A stretch of 64,000 nt of DNA from Asterias rubens (Eukaryota > Echinodermata > Asteroidea > Forcipulatida > Asteriidae). The notes under the pieces are model-generated. The model worked only from the letters and a program-made list of their open reading frames with translations, was not told the DNA's origin and made no database searches. Positions 47,301-58,684 of this stretch are shown piece by piece. The stretch covers positions 1,738,501 to 1,802,500 of the forward strand of contig NC_047062.1 in assembly GCF_902459465.1 (NCBI RefSeq), written 5' to 3'. Made by a program: the position numbers and the translations under genes. Numbering within the stretch: the first letter of the stretch is position 1; every line of letters begins with the position of its first letter.

Positions 47301-50300
47301 AATGACTGAGTTGTGATATTATTTACAAAAGTTCACACTCATAAATAATTTGAAACTTTCAACAACAACGTGTAAATGTTTCGTTCATCGAGGGCAGTGC
47401 GGAACGGAAACTTCAGCGGGTACAATAGAATTGCGTTTGTGCTGGGGCCAAGCAAGGATATGAAGTGATTTTGCCGTCTTTAAAGATAGAATACATGATG
47501 ACCATGAGGTTTGTAGAGACGATAGCGGATCGAAACCATGTGGAAACCGCATGGACAATGTAACAAACCGGAACCAGCAATGGTAAGGTTCGCCGATGCA
47601 TGACCCAATAATCAACATCGTGGGCTAGTTTAGTCCGCTTGACCAGAATAAACTCACTGTGTGAACGCAAGCCAATTTTGGACTAAGTCATGTTTATCTG
47701 TTGGACACCCACGGTGCTCGGATTAAGGACTAGTTTAACCCCACGTCTGAACATACCCAAAGTGTTGAGATTTATACACCACACCTGATTGAGTTTATTT
47801 TGCCGAGTTACTACAAAATACAAAAGGGTATGTTCAATTAGCTTCCCCAAATTAACACCATTTACATCAGTTTGTGGACAGAACAATAAAACAAGCGAAC
47901 AATCAACAACAAACAAATGTTTTAGACCAGTTGTCTCACCTTCCTTAGAGTACACTTTTGCCAGTCTCCCACGGCCAGCGTGGCGGCCTGGCCAGGTCGC
48001 ACGACTCTACATGACGTTCGGTTTCTGTGTACGGTGTGCACTGTGACAGGACTGAAGTGGCCATTGTCATCTGGTCCTAACATTAGTCTCTCTTGCTCTT
48101 TCACTATTCCTCTGGAAATGGGAAGGGGATGGATGGCAGTTATATTTTGTTACTTATGAATATAAAATGTTAGAAGTAGATCATTGACAAATCTTGTTGG
48201 ACTATTGGAGACTTATAATCATAGTGGAGCAAAATATTGTAGACATTCGAAAAAAATTTCCCCCTTCACAGTCCGTAAGGATGTAGGCATGGCATCATCC
48301 ACTAGGAGCCTGGCTGGTAGAGCACAATCCACTACCTTCCCACGTTTATCTGAAGCAATTATGCTCAAGTTCAGTGGCACAGGTGTCATGACCAGGTATT
48401 GAACCCACACTCTGCTACACACAAGAGATTGGGTCCAGTGTACTAGACCGCTCAGCATGACATGCCACATACGAAACAAACATTGCATTTGGCACACATA
48501 GTAAGTCATGAGAAATATATTCATGTGAGGGCATTTGGTTCTTGTGATTGATTAGCCTTGATTGCGCTACATGTTTGGCGGCACAGGCTGTATACTCTAC
48601 AGGGAGCTGAGATGGTTTAAGGAATGAATTAAGGCCCAGTGACCAGGGATAATAATGTTGAACCGTCATGAGCGCCACTGCGTGATGGACCTGAGCGCTA
48701 TATAAGAAGCCACTTTTATTATTATTATTATCATACCTTGATAACGTTCCTCCTACGACTCGCCCAACATCAGGCACACTGTAAACCTCATCAACCTATT
48801 CCAAACAAAAGTACCACAGTGAGTCATAACATGGAGAATCCACATGACAAATTATACACTCATAATAGTAAACAAAATGAATGACCATAACAAATACTGG
48901 GTGAGAAGCATAGAATAAACTATTTCGAGACAGAATTTAATTTAAAGTAATTTGGCTAGGAATTTTTTTTTTATGCAAAAACATTTTAAAGCCATTATAC
49001 ACTTTCGTTACAGAGAAAAACAAAAAGTTCACAGATTTACAAATAATTTACAGGGTTTGCAGAAGGTAATGGTGAAAGACTTCTCTTGAAATATTATTCC
49101 ATGAAATGCTTTACTTTTTGAGAAAACATTAAAACAATATCAATTCTCGATAGCGAGAATTACGGATTTATAGTAAACAAATGTCATGACACAGCGAAAC
49201 GCGCGGAAACAAGAGTGGGTTTTCCCGTTATTTTCTCCCGACTCCGATGACCGATTGAGCTTAAATTTTCACAGGTTTGTTATTTTATATATAAGTTGTG
49301 ATACACAAAGTGTCGGACTTGGACAATACTGTTTACCGAAAGTGTATAATGGCTTTAAAAGTGTGCACATAGAGGTGCATGCGATGCAGTAGATTATCTG
49401 CGAAATATTTCATGCATGAACTGTTTCTTAGATTTCTGGAGGATGGTTTCTGTTTACAAATGTGCTTGGAAACTGCTGTCACCTCACTAGACAGAAATGG
49501 ATTCTTTGTTTCCATGACAGGTTTTTGCGTTTTTCTCGGGAAGTAGACACTTTCAATATCATTTATCTCTACCCTTACTCCGAGTTCTGTGAAAAAACGC
49601 AGGCATATCACTTGGGTGGGATTTGAGCCAACAACCTTTGCATTACTAGAGCAGAAGTCTTACCACTAGACCGCCAAGCTAGCCCAGTGACTAGAGGAAG
49701 CTTGATTTATAAGATGTTAGTTTTACATCCGGGATCAAGAATATATATTGTTTTTACCCTAACACCGATGTTAGAAACTGTATTAATTTGAAACTTTCCC
49801 ATGTGATTTTTATCTTTCTTTATAACTTTGCTCATAAATCAGCATTATATTGACAAAAATAAATCTATACCTTCAAGAAAATGAGGCTCAACAATAATTG
49901 TTGCAAAGGAAAACAAAGGAGTAAACCAGTCAGTACATGGCATTATATCATAACCCATTCAGCAAATTTGTTTTGAGTTTGGCTACTGTTTGGCTCTTTT
50001 CTTAAAGGCAGTGGACACTATTGGTAATTACTCAAAATAATTATTAGCATAAAACCTTTCTTGGTAATGAGTAAGGGGGAGAGGTTGATAGTATAAAACA
50101 TGGTGAGAAACGGCTCCATCTGAAGTTATGTAGTTTTCGAGAAAGAAGTTATTTAGCATTTGAGCATCTGAAAGCACACAACTTCTTGTGACAAAGGTGT
50201 TTTTTTCTTTCATTATTATCTCGCAACTTTGAGGACCGATTGAGCTAAAAAATTTCACAGGTTTGTTATTTTATGCACATGTTGATATACACTAACTGTA

Positions 50301-53300
50301 AAGGCTAGTCTTTGATAATTACCAATAGTGTCCACTGCCTTTAAGAGGCTCGATGACATGTGAAACAGCTGGTACAGGGGCAATGTATCTTACTGTGATT
50401 GACAGGATTGGGTGTTGAGTTCAAAGATGTTATGAAGGTTTTATGAGCTCACATTAAAACTCAATGAGAAGTTTCTTATTTTGAAATTGTACCTGGAATT
50501 CTGCGAGTTCTTGGGAGAGTTTTTCTTGCTCTAAGCTGCTGTGAGACGGTGGAAGGACATGCAGAAACTTCTTGAGCATGTCAAGGTGCTGACCGGTCAC
50601 ACTGGATACCAGGAAGATTGGGCATATACTGCAAAAGTAAAAAAGACAGTAAGTGGTAAGTTTTGAGGAGGAAAAGGCAGTGTACAGAAATGAATCTAGT
50701 GAATAAATAAAGTGCACAGTATCAAATGACAGTATCTATAAAAACGATAAAGCTACACCTCAGCCATGTGCGATCTTATAAGCTCTGGTTCTTACGCTCA
50801 GTTGTGATACTGCTCCTCAGAACAATATCATTACGTACCATTCACTCAATAATAAAGACTCACGAAAGACGATTTGTTGTTAGCTTCTTCTGCATGCAGT
50901 CTATTTATTCCCACATGAGGCTTTTCACATAGTAGTGCACCCATAGGTGCCCAAGATAAGAACAACTCAACACCAGGCTTGGGGTGAAAGTTGGGTCATG
51001 ACTAATAATGACAGCACAGGCTACCTGACTAAACAAATATTGGCAACTTGTAATACAGAAAGCCCTCTACAGTTTGACAAGGAGAGGACATTTTCGCATA
51101 ACCTGAAAATCTGACGCCACACTTGTGAATAATGCTACGTACCTGCTTTATGTACCTTTGACTTTGCATCCATTTCAGTCAATTCAATCTACATATTATA
51201 TTACATAGTGAATAAAACAGTATTCAAGCATGTACAAACATTATGCACACACTGCATGGAGAAGATTGAAAGCACAAGCTGACAAACAACATCACCTCAG
51301 GACACAAATGCCATGACCTGGGGCGGATTGCACCAAGTGGTCTTAAACCGGTCTATGCGCTACAGCCGGCTAACTTGAGACGTGCTTAGACAGTCTTTAA
51401 TTATAGACCGATTGCAACGGCGCGGTCTATAATTATAGCCAGTCTTAAATCTTAAGTCTGCTCTGAGCTGGCTTTAATCGGTCTTTCTTTTGGTTTTTAA
51501 AGATGGCGCTGCATTTGTTAGTTGTACCGCCAGTGCCGTACCGCCAGTGCCTGCAGAGTGCTAAGTATTATGGGACATTTGTTCGTATTGCATTACTTTT
51601 CACCGACTTACCGGTGGACCGGTGTATTGCAACAGGCTTAATGACTGACTAAGCTAAGACCGTCTAAGGCAGATAGCCGGCTATAACTGACTGGTATTAG
51701 ACTGCTGACTAAGACAGTTTTATTGCAATCCGCTCCTGGACTCGAACCTACACTCTGCTGATCAGTCCGACGTTCTTATCTCCTGGCCCCAACACACCAC
51801 AATATTAATAATCCAAATATCCTACTTACTGGGAGTTATTGAAGTGTCTTGCGGCAGTGACTGCGTTGTCGTCACTCTCCACTCTGTATGGAATCTTCTT
51901 ACATCCGGGACCAGAGAGAAGTCTCTTCAACTGATCCAAGGTTCGTTGTATCAAACACTTGGGGCAAAGATCAATCTTATTGATGACAACAAAGATGGGT
52001 ACCTGCAGGGCCATGGCCAGCCCAATGTGTTCTTTTGTTGTACCAGCTAGAATTCAAATAAATCAATCAAATAAATCAACTGTAACATTTATGTGGCGCC
52101 AGTTCAACAGTAGTTGCTCACGGCACTGTTCATTAAGCTCTTGTTGAGATCTTAAGTGACAGCCATACCGACTTTCAAGACGACACTCAAATCAATGCTA
52201 AGCAAACCACCCAAAAAACCCTCAAATCAAAGGTAAGTTGAGGAACAGGTTCAAACTTTATGGTGATACCACGTAAAGCATCTCTGTGGGGGTGTCATGT
52301 CTGAGTGGATAAGAAAATCAGACTTAAGTTCTGGTGGTTCACCGGGATGTGGGTTCCAATCCCGGTCGTGACACTTTTGTCCTTGAGCAAGACACTTGAC
52401 CATTGTGTCTCTCCACCCAGGGGTAAAATGGGTACCTGTGAGGGCAGATATGGTTTAACTCGCAGCACCAGCTGTATACTCCCCAGGGAGCTGAGATGGT
52501 TTAAGGAATGGTTTAAGGCCAGGTGACCAGGGGTAATAATGTTGGAAGCCGTTTGAGGCTCTTTGGGCTATGACAGGTGCTATATAAAAATCCATTAAAA
52601 GAAATTGATCATCATATTATTCAATATGTGTTGTTTGAGAAAAACCAATCCTCATTATATAAAACTCTGTATTCGTTGTCAGGAGATACTTGTATCTTAC
52701 CGATGCCAGTGTTAGCGCTGACCACCAGCATTGCAAAGTCCGGTGCATAGCCCATCAGACCAGTGATGGTAGTCTTTAGGTATTTGTGGTGTCCAGCTAG
52801 ATCGATAAGAGTGATCAGCTTGGATGCATTCTCACAGATCTCTTCCGCAGTCAGGCATCCCTGTTGGCTGTCACCATAGTTGATGACCTACAATTAAACA
52901 ATAAAAATTACATGGATCCTTGCTCAGTCAGACAAAACCCATTACCATCATTGTTCGGTTTTGGAGCAGGAGACAACAACTTGGCCCATTTATCGACCAG
53001 TGTCCAGTAGGCAGTCGTACAATGTCCTACCTACAAACTGTGTGTAAACTTGTAACCATCTACAGGAACGGGGTCTACCTAAAGTGTTCAATGCCCTGCC
53101 AGACATCGGCCAGGCAGAGTTATCGGCGATCAGTTTTGTGAGCTCCACATTCCCTTACAAGCAATTTTGTGAGATCAATTTTTCCTCTACAAGCAAATTT
53201 TATTTCTAAAGCTCCATGTTCCTTTGTACGCAAATTGTGAGCTCCATTTTCTATGCAAGGAATTTGTTGAGCCGTAGGGATATGTGATAAGAAGAAGCAT

Positions 53301-56300
53301 GATTTATAACCAACCTCCCCTTTGCTGTTAAATCCGAGGGTCTCATGACTGATGCTTGATGTTCTCCCCGACTGAATCTCATGAAGATGACGAAAGAGGT
53401 TTAGTCTCGCTCGACCACGCCCGTTGTCCAACTCTCCCTGGGTGAGAACGCCTAGTAAGGTGCTTTTACCAACGTCAACATTGCCAAGGACGGCAACACG
53501 CAGGTTGATGAACTGTTCAAAATCAAAGAACAAATGTATCTCAAAATTAAAGGGATGTCATTAAAACAACAAAATCAAATTTCAAAATTGATTTAGAGTG
53601 ATTTTGAATTGATCAAATAATTGATCAACTTTGTACTTGCGAGTACAAGTAGTCCTGGAAATTTGTCTTTCAAGGTATTGAATACTCTAACTTAACCTTC
53701 ATTAAATCCCAATAAAATATGTCTGCAAGGCAAAGGAAAAAATCTGTCATCTAGAAACACAAAAAAAACATAAGGTGCTACATAAATTGATCTCATAAAC
53801 CTGTCTTAATATGTTTTCCTTTTTTCAAGTGACTTGAGTTCCTTTATTGGAAGATAAGTGACCTATAAAAGACCCCTGACAAATGCAAGGGTCATGAAAT
53901 CTTAGGAAACCCATCACCCACCTGTTGGTCATCTGGTATTCTTCTGACAAGCACCTCACATGCCTTGCGTTCCTCCTCAAGGGTCTCTCCTTCACTCTCC
54001 ACGGTACGTTGTCTCAAGACGGTAGTTGTTGCTCCAAGTCTGTTGGATTGAAAGCAAAAGACATATTTAGCCAAGATTCAAAACATATATATTGTCATAA
54101 TGTATTTTTCTGATGTATAAATGGTAGTGACTACAACCGGTCTAATGGTCAAATGAAGTTATGCTCACACAATCTTAAATAATTTTAAACATTCATTATT
54201 CACATCTCAAAAGGACAACATATGAGCAAAAACAAGTAGGTTGGACAGTTTTAGTAGCTCACAAGACAAGTTGAAAAGAATTGTTTACTAGCCCTGTAGC
54301 AATCTTTATTACACTGTATGTACCAGGGTTGTAGCTAAACTAACTTTAGTGGTGGGCAATAAATCCAAGATTTTGGAAGACCACCAAGGGCGAGCTGATC
54401 AATAAAATTTGTCATGGGCCATTTGTGCTAAATTGCAAGCACCAGGCATGATGCCCAGTTTCCAAACTGGGACATGCAGTAACTTGAACGACATTTTGAC
54501 TGTGCTCATTCTCTGTGACATTTGATGCTTCTTATCTGTAGCCTGAACGTCTGACGTCATTCTTTGAGGCTTGTGAATAACGCCAGAGACCGGCCAAAAA
54601 CCGGCCTGTGGTTTGACCTTTGACCTCTCATAGAGATACGCACAAATTCTACACCAACATTATCAAGTACCGTATCCACCATGCATGTACTGTATACATA
54701 CTACCACACACGTGGACACACACGCGCGGATGACCGAAAGTAAGCTTTCCATATCTGTGTTTTGATTGGCCAACCGAGATGACCTCAGACCAATCAAAAC
54801 AAACCCAGCTAAGGTAGCTTTCAGTCAATGCATTTATCCAATGGCATCATTTATCCTTGCGGATAAAGACAGGGGCCCAGTCTACTCTACCAATAGCTGT
54901 GTGTCAGATCACTGCACAGTGGACAAGATTTTGACTTTTGCATGTTGCATTTTGGTCAAAGTGGTGGAGTAAAAAATTGTGAGTCCTGGGCAGGCCCGCC
55001 CAGCACCACCCACCGCGGCAACAACACTGCTGTGTACATTTGTGTACACCCGGCAACCGCTAAGGGTTAGCCCTTTGGTGAAGAAAAGAAATAATGCTCT
55101 TACTTGTTGGCCATTCTGTCCAGCGTATCCATCGATGCTGTCAGATCCACCGGTAAGAGGCCAGCCAACATTCCATTATCCTCCACACCGATCTCATAGA
55201 TGGCTTCGCCTTGTCCCTCTCTCAGCCTCCACTTCATCTGAGTCACTAGGTGTTCAAAACGACTTGGAGATGGGCTGACAAGCTTTAGCTGTTAAGGGAA
55301 TTCAGTTTAATGAAAATGAGTAGGATTTAAAACTCTGCATAATCGATTTTGTAAGGTTTGCGGTACCGGTAACACCATGTTATTATTATTTAGTCTCTCA
55401 ATGAGAATGGTCATTTAAAGGCACTGGGGTCGATTTCACAAAGAGTTAGGTAACCTAAAAGGTTAGGACTAGTCCTTGGAGATATTGTAAACTTAAGGCT
55501 TGGCCTAAGTTATGCTCGTCCTTAGTATATTTAGCAGCTTACCTTGTATTCAACATTGCCTTCTTCCACCTAAAACAAAAAATAAAAAGACAATAATAAT
55601 ATTTGTTCCAAATGATAACAGTAATTAAAGGCACTGTACACAGTTGGTAATTGTCAAAGACCAGTGTTATCACTTGGTGTATCCCATCATAAGCATAAAA
55701 TAACAAGCCTGTGAACATTTGGGCTCAATTGGTCATCAAAGTTACGAGAAAATAATGAAAGAAAAAACACCCTTGTTGGACGAATTTGTGTGCCTTCAGA
55801 TAGGAATAAAAGACTTCTAGCTACAAGTCTTTTAATGTTTTAGTGAGAAATTACCTCTTTCTCAAAAACTACGTTACTTCCCACAATGTTTTATACTATA
55901 TCAACAGCTCTCCAGTTGATGCTCGTTACCAAGTCAGTTTTTAAGTTAATATTTGTTTTGAGTAATTACCAAATGTGTACCTTCCCTTTAACAAATACCT
56001 ATTGGTTGTGTTTCTCTAATGGTGCAAATTTAATGTAACCTAACCCTAAGGAATAAAGCTGTATAAGTATTTAGGCCCTACACAGTTTTTTAAAACAATA
56101 AAAACAACATGTTTACAAGCAGTTCAGAAAAAAAAAATGAATTAAGAATATCAATTCAACAATAGTGCAAAAAATATTTGGTTTCATTTTTAAAGACAGT
56201 GGACACTATTGGTAATTGTTTAAGATCAGTCTTCTCACTTGGTGTATCTCAACGAAGTTGCGAGATAATAATGAAAGAAAAAAACACCCTTGTCACACGA

Positions 56301-57350
56301 AGATGTGTGCTTTCAGATGCTTGATTTCTAAACGTGAGGTCTCGAAATCAAATTTGTGGAAAATTTCTTCTTTCTCCAAAACTATGGCACTTCAGAGGGA
56401 GCTGTTTCTCACAATGTTTTATACCACCAACCTCTCCCCATTACTTGTCACCAAGAAAGGTTTTATGCTAATAATTATTTTGAGTGATTGCCAATAGTGT
56501 CCACTGCCTTTAAACCGCTGTTTAGAAACAAATTCACTGATCAATCGTGTCATCACTAGTACAAAACCCCACTGAGGTCAAATCAGAAGATCTGCATTAA
56601 TCATTTGTATAAATTAAATCGAAAATATGTAATTGCTCACGTTCTTACAACCATAAATCAATCTAGTATAAAAACACAAGGTCGAATAAGAAAATCTGCA
56701 TTTATAAAAGCAGCCTGGTGTTTCCAGCAAATCACCGGACGTTAACGAGAGTGGGACCAATTTCAATTTCAATTTCATATTAAAGCTAGAGCACAAACAT
56801 TTCCTAAGCACAGAAAAGTATTGACTTCAAAAACAGAAATAGGTTTATAAAACCACCAAGCAAATTTACACGATGTTTACAATTTAGTTACATACATTGT
56901 ATTGTGTGTCATGACTCAATTTTCCCACTCAATCTTTGGTTTAATTTAAGTTTAAAATTAAAATGGAAGAAAATTGGCCAGGCTGCAACAAGCATTTTTA
57001 ATATATTTATTTATTTATTTATTAAAACTTCACTTATTTTATAAAATAACAAACGAAAAGCACCAACAGCTTAGAAATTTGGACTTGGGCCGGCCCACCA
57101 CTGTTTGCATATTAAAGCTAGATTGCACGATCCACTATAGACAACACTGTGACTAAATTTATTTAATTCTAGTGGCCGGGGCCGGGGTATGACACAGCGG
57201 CGGTGCAGTGGTTCACCTGCGCCGTCTGCTCTCACAACAACAAACAACTTTACAACGTACCTCGGGCGGAAGATTCGACATTGAACAAGCCAAAGCTGGA
57301 GATTTTTCCTGGCTGGAAGACATCTTGCGAGGCCTACACGAAGAAGCCAT
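44316..57350 (-). CDS. GTPBP2: GTP-binding protein 2-like translational GTPase, 12 exons
   Basis: Minus-strand exons: 57350-57261, 55569-55543, 55288-55104, 54039-53922, 53512-53315, 52887-52701, 52046-51830, 50628-50493, 48795-48737, 48111-47940, 45998-45837, 44474-44316. Every border is GT/AG and all phases join, giving 569 residues (human GTPBP2 about 602; the N terminus is shorter here). GTPase motifs: G1 GNVDVGKS at 150-157, G3 DLAGH at 235-239, G4 NKID at 291-294, and SSVTG near 350. The segment [20 protein letters not shown] in exon 5 matches GTPBP2 rather than GTPBP1. After the G domain come EF-Tu-like beta-barrel domains 2 and 3 ([47 protein letters not shown]). The GTPBP1/2 family is related to eEF1A and HBS1; mouse GTPBP2 acts in ribosome-stall resolution with Pelota. 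Exon 2 is a 27-base microexon (VEEGNVEYK). Two upstream ORFs precede the start codon. Confidence 0.96.
44528..44833. mobile_element. TTAA-MITE family A, copy in GTPBP2 intron 11
   Basis: TTAAaggtagtggacactatt to acgaatagtgtccagtgtgTTTAA; the segment between tgtgtgacca and gtgcatata is deleted. It starts 54 bases from the acceptor of the last GTPBP2 exon. Confidence 0.8.
45052..45790. mobile_element. Family D MITE split by a LINE insertion
   Basis: 45052-45170 (cttcatggctctgcttgctg, cacttacgatcaccattctt, caagcgccgaatatcagcac) and 45665-45780 (gcacgcccacaagcaaagg, ctgctaacctgtggaaaac, gcttacgcttagctgggccc) correspond in order to the two halves of the intact copy at 63132-63381. The LINE piece lies between them. 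All in GTPBP2 intron 11. Confidence 0.75.
45180..45660 (+). pseudogene. LINE 3' end (RT C-terminus and 3' UTR)
   Basis: One frame from 45186 reads [16 protein letters not shown] ... [12 protein letters not shown] ... [14 protein letters not shown], followed by a stop, ARLLKNKLG. This is the C-terminal signature of L2/CR1-like elements (ERR---L-LKF, the --Y-vP-c-TeRy---P-P-l-RLLN block). The AT-rich 3' UTR ends near a taaaccatgaataatag tail. 5'-truncated and dead. Confidence 0.75.
46330..46440 (-). mobile_element. tRNA-derived SINE (reverse)
   Basis: Minus strand: box A gctcggtagtctagcgataa, box B ggatttgaatcctacc. Same family as 7539-7620. Confidence 0.65.
46576..47758. mobile_element. 1.18-kb non-autonomous DNA transposon with 39-bp TIRs
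   Basis: Left end gggtacgttcagacgtgggg..., right end inverse gggtatgttcagacgtgggg...; 37 of 39 positions match, through ctagtccttaatcc. The middle has several ORFs on both strands, none resembling a transposase. An AAA on each side may be part of the target duplication. It fills most of GTPBP2 intron 10. Superfamily unknown. Confidence 0.85.
48283..48440 (-). mobile_element. tRNA-derived SINE head (reverse, degenerate)
   Basis: The minus strand holds gtgggttcaatacctgg as box B and a weak box A; the sequence tggctggtagagcacaatcc on plus is not convincing by itself. Confidence 0.35.
48585..48730 (+). mobile_element. SINE body with cgctatataagaagccac tail
   Basis: ctgtatactctacagggagc, tgagatggtttaaggaatg, gaccagggataataatgttg, then gagcgctatataagaagcca and an (ATT)n run. 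Shares all blocks with 52470-52600. It ends just before GTPBP2 exon 9. Confidence 0.7.
48986..49358. mobile_element. TTAA-MITE family B, copy 2
   Basis: TTAAagccattatacactttc to accgaaagtgtataatggcTTTAA. Same body as 25777-26145; the central palindrome has one change (aattctcgatagcgagaatt). Confidence 0.85.
49605..49700 (-). mobile_element. tRNA-derived SINE (reverse)
   Basis: Minus strand: gcttggcggtctagtggtaa as box A, ggctcaaatcccaccc as box B. Same family as 7539-7620. Confidence 0.65.
50002..50344. mobile_element. TTAA-MITE family A, copy in GTPBP2 intron 8
   Basis: TTAAaggcagtggacactatt to accaatagtgtccactgccTTTAA; ends are perfect inverted repeats. The internal hairpin is deleted. 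Confidence 0.85.
51320..51736. mobile_element. 417-bp MITE in GTPBP2 intron 7
   Basis: Ends ggggcggattgca and tgcaatccgctcc are inverted (one mismatch); blocks such as ccggctaacttgaga / tagccggctataac and gtcttaaatc / aagacc recur inside in both senses. It is followed at 51737-51790 by a tRNA-like box B (gtaggttcgagtcc on minus). Confidence 0.75.
52286..52600 (+). mobile_element. Full-length tRNA-Leu/Ser-like SINE
   Basis: tRNA-like head (tgtctgagtggataagaaaa, gtgggttccaatcccggtc), then cttgagcaagacacttgacc, a body shared with 48585-48730, and tgctatataaaaatcc tail. It lies in GTPBP2 intron 6. Confidence 0.75.
55436..55525. mobile_element. Repeat fragment (gggtcgatttcacaaagagtt)
   Basis: ggggtcgatttcacaaagag, ttaggactagtccttgg and ctaagttatgctcgtcct look like the start of a dispersed element. 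It ends 18 bases short of the 27-base microexon of GTPBP2. Confidence 0.45.
55625..55991. mobile_element. TTAA-MITE family A variant, third copy
   Basis: TTAAaggcactgtacacagtt to accaaatgtgtaccttcccTTTAA, close to the copy at 10131-10505. It starts 56 bases upstream of the GTPBP2 microexon. Confidence 0.85.
56190..56513. mobile_element. TTAA-MITE family A, copy in GTPBP2 intron 1
   Basis: TTAAagacagtggacactatt to gccaatagtgtccactgccTTTAA; lacks the segment between gtatctcaac and gaagttgcgag. Confidence 0.85.
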
Positions 57351-57359
57351 CCTACCTTA

Positions 57360-57401
57360 CTATATCACCACCGGATCGGGATCACAACTAATGAAAATCA
57401 T
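57360..57401 (-). promoter_or_regulatory. Second uORF in the GTPBP2 leader
   Basis: A 13-codon ORF (MIFISCDPDPVVI) that stops ten bases before the main ATG at 57350. Such close spacing would make reinitiation inefficient, so it could dampen translation of the main frame. Not conserved as far as can be judged from one sequence. Confidence 0.35.
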
Positions 57402-57463
57402 TCCCAAGTTGAGACTGATATTTCAAAAGGAAAAGATAAGGAATTAGATTTGACAACAACAAC

Positions 57464-57478
57464 CTAGATTTCCGCCAT
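57464..57478 (-). promoter_or_regulatory. uORF (MAEI) overlapping a YY1-like AAGATGGCGG site
   Basis: On the GTPBP2 strand the sequence AAGATGGCGGAA matches the YY1 core that marks many animal transcription starts, and its ATG opens a four-codon uORF ending TAG. It lies about 115 bases upstream of the main start codon. Either reading (initiator element or uORF) depends on where transcription begins. Confidence 0.4.
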
Positions 57479-57828
57479 CTTGTTGTGACGGTGACGGGTT
57501 GTTATTATGCAAATCAAAACCGCATGCGCATAATCGAGGTCTAATGGTAATGTGAGATTTTAGTGGGCGGAGTTTCAGCAACAATCTAGAACCTATTTAT
57601 TGTGGGGACATTTTTGCATAAAAAACACAGTGCAAAATATCAATATTTGGAGGTTTTCAATAAGAATTCAATTTAAACCTTTGCCTTACCTATTAATAAA
57701 TGCAATTTAGAGTTATTCTTGCTACACATTATTGATACCCACAAGGACCGTAGGAAAACAGAATATAATAATTATTTGGCGACTCCTTTATGCAAATAAC
57801 TTACTTAGCTCCGCCCATATTATCCATG

Positions 57829-58000
57829 ATGCAATATTGTGCCATGTCAAAATTTCAAATTGTTGTGAAAATTCAAGCCTGGTGCACTGATATGCGAAAA
57901 TTTAGCTCCACATCCATCTGATGCAACGTTGTGCCATGTAATCATTTCAAATTGTTGTGAAAGTTGAAGTCAACCATAGTTATGCAAATGTTTAATTTCG
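57829..58000. repeat. Direct duplication of about 85 bp
   Basis: gatgcaatattgtgccatgt ... caaattgttgtgaaaattc (57829-57912) recurs as gatgcaacgttgtgccatgt ... caaattgttgtgaaagttg (57919-58000). It runs into the LINE relic that follows. Confidence 0.7.
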
Positions 58001-58242
58001 AATCTAACTTGTTACCAGGTAACATAAGACTCCTCTTTTCACGAAATGTTGACATCCATTCACATAACACTAGATCAGCTACTAAAATTCATATTGGAAA
58101 GGCTCGGACCACTTTATTTATGAAAACAGTCAGACATCAAGGCCCCCTACTCTGGAACCAGCTCACCCCAATACCTTCATTTAGAACTGTGCACAGCTTC
58201 AAAAAATACTTGAAAAACCTACTTATAACCAGTATCGTCTAA
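57964..58242 (+). pseudogene. LINE C-terminal fragment (HNTRS motif)
   Basis: The frame ending at 58242 reads SHNTRSATKIHIGKARTT, then VRHQGPLLWNQL and HSFKKYLKNLL. The h-nTRs ... --G---WN-LP ... sl--FK--Lk order is the standard C terminus of non-LTR reverse transcriptases. Without the RT domain it is a 5'-truncated copy. Confidence 0.7.
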
Positions 58243-58499
58243 AATGACACCACCTGAACTACACGCTTCCATGATTACCCGTTCCAAATTATATAGTTTT
58301 GTAATTTCCTAAGTAATTATGTTCTGTTAATTTTCCTTTTTGTTATCAACCAACAAATTGTTAAAAACAGTTAATTACAAACACTGTTTTGTGCTATTTT
58401 TCCTGTATGCATTATACCTTTCACTGTACTTTTATTTCATCAATCAACATTGTTATTGTTATAAAGTAACACCAATTACCTTATATAATAAAGGGTCTA

Positions 58500-58680
58500 G
58501 CCCAGCAAACATAATAACGTGCCCTGAACGTCGCTACGACGTTATTCGAATGTTCGGAGAACGTTTTTATTTAACGTTGTATGGACGGATAAGTGTGGAG
58601 TTTTGTCAACGTCTAGATAACGTCGCGTCATGATGTAATATAATAACGTTGTGAAAACGTTGAAACTTCACTTCATGTAC
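58500..58680. repeat. AACGTT-rich repeat
   Basis: At least six aacgt(t/c) words within 180 bp (ataataacgtgccctgaacg, ttatttaacgttgtatgg, aataacgttgtgaaaacgtt). Looks like an eroded transposon end; not classified. Confidence 0.45.
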
Positions 58681-58684
58681 CACC

